DNA of 36,529 bases from Tissierella_B sp964485455 (GTDB lineage Bacteria > Bacillota > Clostridia > Tissierellales > Tissierellaceae), in NCBI GenBank assembly GCA_964485455.1, contig CAZAJU010000007.1, forward strand, positions 1 to 36,529, in the 5' to 3' direction. Of the stretch, positions 24,093 to 31,034 are shown piece after piece; position 1 is the first letter of the stretch; each line of letters begins with the position of its first letter. Under the pieces are notes generated by a model. It was not told the origin of the DNA. It made no database searches and saw only the letters and a program-made list of their open reading frames with translations. The translations under genes were made by a program, and so were the position numbers.

Positions 24093-24793
24093 TTTAAAAC
24101 CTCCTCTAAATTTAGCTTTCCTTCATAAAGTGCCTTACCTACAATAGCTCCATAAAGTCCAATTTCTTTTAAACGATTAATATCAGCCATTGTAGTTACT
24201 CCTCCTGAGGCTATTACCTCAATGTCTACCTCTTCTTTAAGAGACTCATATATATTGAAATTAGGACCTTGAAGCATTCCATCCTTATCAATATCCGTAT
24301 ACACTATTCTCTTTAGCCCAAGTTTTTTTAATTCTTTGATGTAGTCCAGAGCCTTCTTGTTGGATAGAGCTTCCCATCCATCAGTTGCAATAAATCCGTT
24401 TTTAGCATCTATGGAGACAATGATTCTATCACTATATTTTTCTATCATTTCCTTTAGCCAAATAGGGTTTTTTATAGCAGCTGTACCTATTATGACCTGG
24501 GATACTCCCATATTTAGATAAAGGTCTACTCCTTCTGTATCCCTTATTCCTCCACCGATTTGTATTGGGATTTTAACTTTATTTACTATATCCCTTACAA
24601 CGGATTCGTTGATTCTTATACCATCTCTGGCCCCATCTAAATCCACAAGGTGAAGAATCTTTGCCCCCATGGATTCCCATTTTAAAGCCACCTTTACAGG
24701 GTCTTTTTCGTATACAGTCATATTGTCATAGGACCCTTGGACAAGTCGGACGCAAGCTTTGTCCTTTATATCTATTGCTGGATAAATAATCAT
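24089..24793 (-). CDS. hisA: ProFAR isomerase
   Basis: A 234-residue (beta/alpha)8 barrel that isomerises ProFAR to PRFAR. It has the general acid/base pair Asp8 (PAIDIKDKACVRLVQG) and Asp129 (VSIDAKNG), the two half-barrel phosphate loops IQIGGGIR and ASGGV, and the isomerase-specific TDIDKDGMLQGPN. It has the length of dedicated HisA, not of the dual PriA. The start overlaps the last base of the hisB stop. Confidence 0.95.
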   Translation of the reverse strand: MIIYPAIDIKDKACVRLVQGSYDNMTVYEKDPVKVALKWESMGAKILHLVDLDGARDGIRINESVVRDIVNKVKIPIQIGGGIRDTEGVDLYLNMGVSQVIIGTAAIKNPIWLKEMIEKYSDRIIVSIDAKNGFIATDGWEALSNKKALDYIKELKKLGLKRIVYTDIDKDGMLQGPNFNIYESLKEEVDIEVIASGGVTTMADINRLKEIGLYGAIVGKALYEGKLNLEEVLK

Positions 24794-25371
24794 TATAATA
24801 CCCCCTTTGTGCTGATTACTTCATGACCTTTAATTGTTAAAGCTTCCTTTAAAGCTCTTCCTAAGCCTTTAAAAACAGCTTCAATCTTATGGTGGTCATT
24901 TTCACCTCTCATTATGTCTATATGGAGGGTAATACCAGCTGAAAAAGCAAAGGCTCTAAAGAATTCTTTGAAATCCTGTGTATCCATACTTCCAATCCTA
25001 TGGCTATTAAAGCTTAAATTATCGACTATAAAAGGTCTATTGGAAATATCTATGGCAACTAAGGCCAAACTCTCATCCATAGGTGTGATAGTAGAAGAAA
25101 ATCTAGTTATTCCTTTCCTATCTCCTATGGCTTCTTTTAAAGCAGACCCAAGGACTAAACCTATATCCTCTACAGTATGATGACTATCCACTTCTAAGTC
25201 ACCATCACATCTTAAGTTCAAATCAAATTCAGCATAGAAGGCCACTGCCTTTAACATATGGTCAAAGAAACCAATTCCAGTATCTATATAAATATCCTTG
25301 TTTCCATCTACATTAAGTTCTAACTCTATACTAGTCTCTAAGGTATTTCTATTAACTATTGACTGTCTCAT
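24793..25371 (-). CDS. hisB: Imidazoleglycerol-phosphate dehydratase
   Basis: A 192-residue monofunctional dehydratase that forms imidazole acetol phosphate. The two duplicated manganese-binding halves are seen as DSHHTVEDIG (His64, His65, Glu68) and NDHHKIEAVFKGLGRALKEA, together with FFDHML near residue 36. There is no fused phosphatase. Its ATG lies 20 bases inside the end of hisC, with GGAGGTTCTAA directly before it, so the overlap is supported. Confidence 0.96.
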   Translation of the reverse strand: MRQSIVNRNTLETSIELELNVDGNKDIYIDTGIGFFDHMLKAVAFYAEFDLNLRCDGDLEVDSHHTVEDIGLVLGSALKEAIGDRKGITRFSSTITPMDESLALVAIDISNRPFIVDNLSFNSHRIGSMDTQDFKEFFRAFAFSAGITLHIDIMRGENDHHKIEAVFKGLGRALKEALTIKGHEVISTKGVL

Positions 25372-26365
25372 TTAGAACCTCCTCTATTGCCTTAAGAGCC
25401 AAATCATTCTCTTCTTTTGTTCCAATGGATAATCTAAAGTACCCCTTTAAATCCCCAGAAAAAGCTCTAATTAGGATCTTTTTCTTTACTAGCTCATCGA
25501 ACAAGGTCTCAATTCCTTTAAAAAAGATAAAGTTTCCACCTGACGGATACGGAGCTAATCCTAAGTCTTCAAGCTTACCAAATACCCTTTCTCTTTCCAG
25601 CTTGATTAAAGCAATATTTTTCATAATTTCAACTTCATTGTCAAGAGCCTGAAGACCCATCTCTTGAGTTATGGTGTTTATGTTATAAGGAGACCTAACT
25701 CTGTTTATATATTCCACTGTCTCTTGGTCCCCTATCAAATAGCCCAGTCTAATTCCTGCTAGTGCATAGGCTTTTGAAAAAGTCCTTAAGACTACAAGGT
25801 TCTTGTATTCTCTTGTGCTATCCTGAATATCCATATCAGTAAACTCTATATATGCCTCATCCAGTATGACCATACAATCACTAGCTTCAACAATTCTTAA
25901 GATGTCTTCTCTTGAAATAGTAGACCCTGTCGGATTATTCGGATTGCTTAAGATGATAATTTTGGGTTTCTTCAATTTTATAAAATCTATAAAACCGTCT
26001 ACGTCCAAGGTCTTCATATTATCAAGTGGAAATTCTTCGTATATTCCCTTATTTATGATTGTATATAGTTTATACATACTAAAGGTTGGAGAGATTGATA
26101 CTACCAATTCTCCATACTCCAGATAGGCCTTCATTACCAGTTCTATAAGCTCAGATGATCCATTTCCAATTAAAAGTTCATTGGTTTTCTTCCCTAACTT
26201 TTTTGCTAGTCTTTCTCTAAGCTCACTACAGCTATCATCTGGATATCTATTCATTCCATCTATCCAATCGATACCTTCATTCGCATCCAGCTTTATATTA
26301 AATTCCATATGATTTACTTTGTAGGATTTAAAGATTTTAATATCTTCTCTTAAGTATTTAAACAT
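25352..26365 (-). CDS. hisC: Histidinol-phosphate aminotransferase
   Basis: A 337-residue fold-type I PLP enzyme that turns imidazole acetol phosphate into histidinol phosphate using glutamate. The family motifs are LDANEG (27-32), NPNNPTGS (141-148), ILDEAYIEF (167-175) and the PLP lysine Lys198 in TFSKAYALAGIRLGY. The final FRLSIGTKEEN has the substrate-carboxylate Arg. It starts 2 bases after hisD. Aromatic aminotransferase activity is also common in this family. Confidence 0.94.
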   Translation of the reverse strand: MFKYLREDIKIFKSYKVNHMEFNIKLDANEGIDWIDGMNRYPDDSCSELRERLAKKLGKKTNELLIGNGSSELIELVMKAYLEYGELVVSISPTFSMYKLYTIINKGIYEEFPLDNMKTLDVDGFIDFIKLKKPKIIILSNPNNPTGSTISREDILRIVEASDCMVILDEAYIEFTDMDIQDSTREYKNLVVLRTFSKAYALAGIRLGYLIGDQETVEYINRVRSPYNINTITQEMGLQALDNEVEIMKNIALIKLERERVFGKLEDLGLAPYPSGGNFIFFKGIETLFDELVKKKILIRAFSGDLKGYFRLSIGTKEENDLALKAIEEVLNETVNS

Positions 26366-26367
26366 TA

Positions 26368-27651
26368 TTAATCCTCCGTTCTGACCATTATTGAATTAGC
26401 ATGGCCGGTCAGTCCCTCATCAGTAGCTATGTTCATGATATCTCTAGAAGCTTTAAGAAGCGCATCCTTGGAATAGTATAAAAGGGATGTTTTTTTACAA
26501 AAGTCATCTACACTCAAGGCAGAGGAAAATCTTGCAGTCCTTGATGTAGGAAGGGTATGATTTGGACCTGCATAGTAATCTCCTACTGGTTCAGGTGTAT
26601 ATTCTCCAAGAAATATAGCCCCAGCATTTTTAATCTTTCTAAAATCATTAAAATAATCCTTAGTAAGCAATTCAAGATGCTCAGGAGCCAATCTATTTGC
26701 TATTTGAAATATCTCCTCTCTGTCCTTGGTAACTATAATTGCCCCATATTCATCCAGAGATTTTTCTGCTATTTCACTACGGTTAAGAGTCAAAAGCTGT
26801 AACATAACTTCCTTTTGCACTCTTTCTGCAAGACTATAGGAATCTGTAACCAATATTGCTGCAGCTCTCATATCATGCTCGGCTTGAGCAATTAAATCCG
26901 CTGCTATATATGCAGGATTTGCTCCATTTTCAGCTAAAATCACCACTTCACTCGGCCCAGCTATCATATCTATTCCTACCAGACCCGAAACCTTTCTCTT
27001 TGCCATAGCTACATAGATATTTCCAGGGCCTACTATCTTATCTACCTTAGGGATAGTTTCAGTACCATAGCACAGTGCTCCAATGGCTTGAGCACCACCA
27101 ACCTTATAAATTTCTGTAACCCCGATTAAATCAGCAGCTACCAGAACAGAGTCCTTAATCTTCCCATTTTTATCTGCTGGGGTTACCATTATTATTTCTT
27201 CCACTCCAGCTATTTTTGCAGGTATGGCATTCATCATCACTGTGGAAGGATAAGAAGCAGTTCCTCCCGGTATGTAGATACCGACTTTTTCAATTGGGGT
27301 TATTAGCTGCCCAAGTAAGATATCCTTCTCTTTTTCTATAAAGAATTCTTCTCTTACTTGTTTTTTATGAAATGCTTTAATATTCTCTATGGCATTGATT
27401 ATGGCATTTCTTAAGTCTTCATCTATGTTTGTCTTAGCCTCTTCTATTTCCTCCTTGGAAACCTTTAGATTATAAAGGTTATTCTTATCATACATCCTTG
27501 TAAATTCTAGAACTGCCTTGTCACCCCTGAGCTTTACTTCTTCCAAAATCTGATCTACTCTTAACAATACATCCTTGGAGTCCATCTGAGATCTTGTTAA
27601 TATGCCTTCTATTTTATCTATATCTTTATTTCCATCGTAGATTTGAATCAT
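26368..27651 (-). CDS. hisD: Histidinol dehydrogenase
   Basis: A 427-residue zinc enzyme that oxidises histidinol to histidine in two NAD-dependent steps, the last of the pathway. The motifs include YIPGGTASYPSTVMM, the signature AGPSEVVILAENGANPAYIAADLIAQAEHD, RLAPEHLEL, and GPNHTLPTSRTARFSSALSV near the C-terminus, which holds a zinc-ligand His. It overlaps hisG by 4 bases (ATGA). Confidence 0.96.
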   Translation of the reverse strand: MIQIYDGNKDIDKIEGILTRSQMDSKDVLLRVDQILEEVKLRGDKAVLEFTRMYDKNNLYNLKVSKEEIEEAKTNIDEDLRNAIINAIENIKAFHKKQVREEFFIEKEKDILLGQLITPIEKVGIYIPGGTASYPSTVMMNAIPAKIAGVEEIIMVTPADKNGKIKDSVLVAADLIGVTEIYKVGGAQAIGALCYGTETIPKVDKIVGPGNIYVAMAKRKVSGLVGIDMIAGPSEVVILAENGANPAYIAADLIAQAEHDMRAAAILVTDSYSLAERVQKEVMLQLLTLNRSEIAEKSLDEYGAIIVTKDREEIFQIANRLAPEHLELLTKDYFNDFRKIKNAGAIFLGEYTPEPVGDYYAGPNHTLPTSRTARFSSALSVDDFCKKTSLLYYSKDALLKASRDIMNIATDEGLTGHANSIMVRTED

Positions 27652-28271
27652 TTAGCTCCTCCAAGTATCTTTTCAATCTTCTTTATGATCTCATATTTAA
27701 TCCTATAGCTAGCCTTATTTGCCACAAGTCTTGCACTGATTGGGTCCAAGTCTTCCAAAATCACTAATCCATTCTCCTTAAGGGTATTACCGGTTTCAAC
27801 TAGATCCACTATTATGTCAGAGAGACCAATCACAGGAGCCAGTTCTATAGAGCCTCCTAGTTTAATAACTTCAACCTTTTGCCCTCTGTCCTCAAAAACC
27901 TTTTTAACATAATTTGGATACTTTGACGCTATTCGAAGTACATCATTTTCTTTGACCGTAGTTTGATCCTTAAATCCTGCTATGGCAAATTTGCACTTTC
28001 CATAATTTAAATCCATTAGCTCATATATATCTTTATCCTCTTCAAGAATCATATCCTTACCAACTATTCCTAAATCAGCAACTCCTTTTTCTACATATGT
28101 AATAACATCTGATGGTTTAACGAATATATAGGTAATTCTCTCCTTGGAATCCTTAAAGACCAATTTCCTTGTATCCTTTTCGCGGATAATTTCCATATCA
28201 GTGTCTTTAAATAGGTCTAATCCTTTTTCTCCCAATCTTCCCTTTGCTAATGCTATAGTGACTCCACTCAT
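27648..28271 (-). CDS. hisG: ATP phosphoribosyltransferase, short form catalytic subunit
   Basis: A 207-residue short-form HisG that condenses ATP and PRPP, the committed step. The core ALAKGRLGEKGLDL, VADLGIVGKDM, and the PRPP-binding stretch DIIVDLVETGNTLKENGL are present. The C-terminal histidine-binding domain of the long form is absent, so it should need HisZ for activity and feedback control. HisZ is indeed encoded directly upstream. The genes overlap by 4 bases at both ends (hisZ and hisD). Confidence 0.96.
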   Translation of the reverse strand: MSGVTIALAKGRLGEKGLDLFKDTDMEIIREKDTRKLVFKDSKERITYIFVKPSDVITYVEKGVADLGIVGKDMILEEDKDIYELMDLNYGKCKFAIAGFKDQTTVKENDVLRIASKYPNYVKKVFEDRGQKVEVIKLGGSIELAPVIGLSDIIVDLVETGNTLKENGLVILEDLDPISARLVANKASYRIKYEIIKKIEKILGGAK

Positions 28272-29221
28272 CTGTTTTCACCTCTATATCTCAATTTAGT
28301 TGCTAATTCTAAATCCATCATAAATCCTACTGCTGGTACATTCCTTCCAAATAATTCAGTTAATTTGTCATATCGACCACCGGAAATCACTTTCTTGGAA
28401 GTTCCAAGACAATATCCTTTAAAAACTATTCCGTCATAGTAATCCAAATCTGGTATCATGGATAAATCTAAGTTTACCTTGTCCAAAAGGTTTTTTTCTT
28501 TGAAGAAGTTCATTATAGACTCTATTGAGCTTAGAGCACCTTCCATTTCATAGTTCACATAAAGACCTTTAGCCTTATTAATTACTTCCTCCATATTTCC
28601 TTCCATATCTAGTATTATATCTAAAATAGTACCCTTTATTTCTTTCTTATAAAGCCAATTTAAAAGTTCATCCTTATTTTTTTTGGAGAGCAAGCTTCTT
28701 AATTGTAGTTCATCCCTAGAATCCAATTTAAGCTCCCTAATATATGAATCCAGATATTTACTAGAACCTAATTCCAATACATACGGTGTCTTAAGACTCT
28801 CCATAAGATTGATAGCCATCTCCAATATTGCCATATCTGCCATATTTGGTTTATCCCCTATTGATTCTACTCCAACCTGATAGCTTTCTTTAATTCCACC
28901 TCCAGGAGAATTGCTATATACCCTTGAATTGTAGTATACCTTTAAAGGTGGTTTACCCTCCCAATTAGATAAAATCCTACCTAGAATATTCGATGTAATA
29001 TCAGGTCTTAAGATAAATATCTTAGAGTCTCCACCTAACACCTTCACTGTCTTAGATGAATCATGTCTAAAATTGGATAATAAAAAATCATCATAGCTTT
29101 GAAATATATCCGGCTCAATAATATTAAATCCTTTTGATTCGAAATAATCCTCTATTTCTCTTTCTATGCTTTTTTTATACTTAAGTGCTGCTAATTCTTC
29201 AGAAATGCTTTTAAATTCCAT
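28268..29221 (-). CDS. hisZ: ATP phosphoribosyltransferase regulatory subunit
   Basis: A 317-residue histidyl-tRNA synthetase-like protein without the C-terminal anticodon-binding domain. Class II synthetase remnants are visible: ILRPDITSNILGRIL, and the last motif VISGGRYDKLTELFGRNVPAVGFMMDLE. It forms a complex with short HisG and carries the histidine allosteric site. It is first in the operon; GGGGGGTAA lies just before the ATG. The leader lies upstream, beyond a 100-N gap. Confidence 0.92.
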   Translation of the reverse strand: MEFKSISEELAALKYKKSIEREIEDYFESKGFNIIEPDIFQSYDDFLLSNFRHDSSKTVKVLGGDSKIFILRPDITSNILGRILSNWEGKPPLKVYYNSRVYSNSPGGGIKESYQVGVESIGDKPNMADMAILEMAINLMESLKTPYVLELGSSKYLDSYIRELKLDSRDELQLRSLLSKKNKDELLNWLYKKEIKGTILDIILDMEGNMEEVINKAKGLYVNYEMEGALSSIESIMNFFKEKNLLDKVNLDLSMIPDLDYYDGIVFKGYCLGTSKKVISGGRYDKLTELFGRNVPAVGFMMDLELATKLRYRGENR

Positions 29222-29274
29222 ATTTACCCCCCATTTTGTGTAATTAATACAATCAGCTCTACCTATTTTGTTAC

Positions 29275-29549
29275 TGGGTTAGGTCATAAGCAGTTTCACA
29301 ACTCAAATCAATTTACTTGCGAATGACTTACCTACAACTCACTTCCATTCATTGGGTCAAGTCAACTTCCCGTAGATTTGGTGTTCATTGCCTTTTTGTC
29401 CAACGAATTTTATGAGTTGTAGACAAAACGGACAGCGAAGCACTGCGTAGATGCATTTGACCTACCATCAATTTGCTAAAAGCACAGCAAATTGGGTTAG
29501 GTCATAAAAAAACCATATAGGCTGGCCTATATGGTTTTTATACCTTCAT
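29275..29549. repeat. Structured intergenic repeat region upstream of hisZ
   Basis: No gene is visible between hisZ and the N gap. TGGGTTAGGTCATAA occurs at 29275-29289 and again at 29493-29507, with a third partial copy at 29650. Between them ACAACTCA occurs twice and TGAGTTGT once, TTTTGTC/GACAAAA can pair, and TGACCTA...CAATTTGCT pairs with AGCAAATTG...TAGGTCA (29458-29504). The last 55 bases (29495-29549) are identical to 29650-29704. It resembles a dispersed repeat or small non-autonomous element, which would also explain the assembly break. Confidence 0.5.
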
Positions 29550-29649
29550 NNNNNNNNNNNNNNNNNNNNNNNNNNNNNNNNNNNNNNNNNNNNNNNNNNN
29601 NNNNNNNNNNNNNNNNNNNNNNNNNNNNNNNNNNNNNNNNNNNNNNNNN
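29550..29649. other. Assembly gap (100 N) flanked by a 55-bp identical sequence
   Basis: Exactly 100 N, the usual placeholder for a gap of unknown size. 29495-29549 and 29650-29704 are the same 55 bases. True gap length and copy number are unknown. The contigs may simply overlap by this 55-mer. Confidence 0.95.
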
Positions 29650-29660
29650 GGTTAGGTCAT

Positions 29661-29694
29661 AAAAAAACCATATAGGCTGGCCTATATGGTTTTT
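29661..29694 (-). terminator. his attenuator terminator
   Basis: On the minus strand AAAAACCATATAGGC (29680-29694) pairs perfectly with GCCTATATGGTTTTT (29663-29677) and is followed by more T. It lies between the his leader peptide and hisZ. An identical copy lies at 29508-29539 on the other side of the N gap. Confidence 0.85.
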
Positions 29695-29699
29695 ATACC

Positions 29700-29750
29700 T
29701 TCATAGACCAAGCGGTTCTCTACAAGAGAATAAGGGCTTGCATCTATGAA
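29700..29750 (-). promoter_or_regulatory. his leader alternative-pairing region
   Basis: GGTCTATGA (minus, 29701-29709) has three competing partners. They are TCATAGACC inside the His-codon run (29777-29785), TTCATAGA at 29743-29750, and TATAGGCC in the 5' arm of the terminator (29679-29686, with two G-U pairs). The second pairing is extended by CAAGC/GCTTG and TTCTC/GAGAA into a long hairpin. This is the layout expected of a ribosome-controlled attenuator. Confidence 0.55.
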
Positions 29751-29772
29751 CAAAAGTTCAAAGTTACAACCC

Positions 29773-29829
29773 CTACGGTCTATGATGATGGTTATTAAAT
29801 TTAGTAGAAAAAATAATGTTTAGTATCAT
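29773..29829 (-). CDS. hisL: his operon leader peptide
   Basis: An 18-codon frame, MILNIIFSTKFNNHHHRP, ends at TAG. It contains three consecutive CAT codons (29782-29790), like the His run of enterobacterial HisL (HHHHHHHPD). It starts about 24 bases after the predicted transcription start. A GGTG lies 4 bases before the ATG. Downstream, sequences pairing with the His-codon region and a strong terminator precede hisZ. Stalling at the CAT codons when charged tRNA-His is low would favour read-through. It is too short for routine gene calling. Confidence 0.75.
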   Translation of the reverse strand: MILNIIFSTKFNNHHHRP

Positions 29830-29859
29830 ATTTCACCAGTCCCATTTGCACTTTAATAG

Positions 29860-29888
29860 AGTATAACATTAGAGCGCAAATGTTGCAA
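29860..29888 (-). promoter_or_regulatory. Promoter of the his operon
   Basis: On the minus strand, TTGCAA (29883-29888) and an extended -10 TGTTATACT (TATACT at 29860-29865) are 17 bases apart, placing the start near 29853. The rest of 29889-29992 carries no clear gene or terminator for icd. Confidence 0.78.
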
Positions 29889-29992
29889 GGTGTTTTCTTA
29901 TTTTATTGTAATAATTTCTTCTCTTCCACCTTTTATAGCATAGTCTAACATGTCTAATTCTCTTTTTCTTTGGGTTTCATAATTATTAAATT

Positions 29993-30994
29993 CTATTTAC
30001 CTTCCATTACTCTACATAATTCATTTGTAAATTCTTCCGTTGTTGCAGTTCCTCCAAGATCAGCTGTTAATACCTTTCCATCAAGAAAAACCTTGGATAG
30101 GGAGTTCTCGATTAAAGCTGCCTTATCATATTCACCTAGATATCTTAGCATCATTACTGCTGACTGTATAAGAGCAGTTGGGTTTGCTATGTTCTTTCCT
30201 GCAATTTGTGGGGCACTACCATGGACTGCCTCAAATACTGCATATTCCTTACCTATGTTGGCTCCTGGTACTATACCAAGACCTCCAACTAATCCTGCAC
30301 AAAGGTCTGACAATATATCTCCATAGAGATTTGGCATGACCATAACATCGAAATTTTCAGGAGTCATAACAAGGTTCATGCTTGCTGCATCTACAATCAT
30401 ATCATCGTATTCAAGATCATATTTTAGAGCTACATTTCTATATACATCTAGAAAAAGTCCATCACTAAGCTTCATGATATTAGCCTTGTGTATTGCTGTT
30501 ACCTTTTTTCTCTTGTTATCTTGAGCATATTTGAAGGCAAATTCTGAAATTCTCTCGCTTGCTTCCCTAGTTATTATTTTAATGCTTTCTGCTCCATAGT
30601 TACCAAGTTTATGCTCAATTCCTGCATATAGGTCTTCGGTATTTTCTCTAACTATTACTAAATCTATGTCTTCATATCTAGACTTAATACCCTTAAAGCT
30701 TTTCACTGGTCTAAGATTAGCATATAAATCAAGCTCTTGTCTTAAGGTCACATTTACGCTTTTAAATCCCTTGCCAACAGGCGTGGTGATTGGTCCCTTA
30801 ATAGCAATTTTATTCTTTTTAATGGTATCTATTACATGTTGAGGAAGAGGCGTAGAGTATTCCTCCATGACCCCTTCTCCTGCTTCTACAATTTCCCACT
30901 CTATATCTATCCCAGTAGCTTCTACTACCTTTCTCATTGCACTAGATACTTCAGGTCCTATTCCGTCTCCCGGTATTAATGTTATTTTATACAT
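29993..30994 (-). CDS. icd: NAD-dependent isocitrate dehydrogenase
   Basis: A 333-residue beta-decarboxylating dehydrogenase. The substrate loop SVNVTLRQELDLYANLRP has Ser79, Asn81, Arg85 and Arg95, with exactly the spacing of S113, N115, R119 and R129 in E. coli isocitrate dehydrogenase. This favours isocitrate over isopropylmalate or homoisocitrate. At the cofactor site the E. coli NADP pair Lys344-Tyr345 is replaced by Gln-Ile (APQIAG), pointing to NAD. Metal aspartates lie in NLYGDILSDL. It is last in an operon with aconitase and a citrate/homocitrate synthase-type enzyme, 40 bases after aconitase, and yields 2-oxoglutarate. Confidence 0.87.
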   Translation of the reverse strand: MYKITLIPGDGIGPEVSSAMRKVVEATGIDIEWEIVEAGEGVMEEYSTPLPQHVIDTIKKNKIAIKGPITTPVGKGFKSVNVTLRQELDLYANLRPVKSFKGIKSRYEDIDLVIVRENTEDLYAGIEHKLGNYGAESIKIITREASERISEFAFKYAQDNKRKKVTAIHKANIMKLSDGLFLDVYRNVALKYDLEYDDMIVDAASMNLVMTPENFDVMVMPNLYGDILSDLCAGLVGGLGIVPGANIGKEYAVFEAVHGSAPQIAGKNIANPTALIQSAVMMLRYLGEYDKAALIENSLSKVFLDGKVLTADLGGTATTEEFTNELCRVMEGK

Positions 30995-31034
30995 TATGTT
31001 CCCCCTTGATTATGTTCCTTATATAGCTTTGCTC

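Noticed and set aside
29222..29992. T-box riboswitch before the his genes
   Set aside because: I read the minus strand for the conserved T-box core and its antiterminator and did not find them; the gap could hide only part of such an element.
29970..30326. 118-residue plus-strand frame opposite icd
   Set aside because: It mirrors the icd coding sequence, and low-complexity Ser/Pro/Ala composition is typical of an antisense frame.
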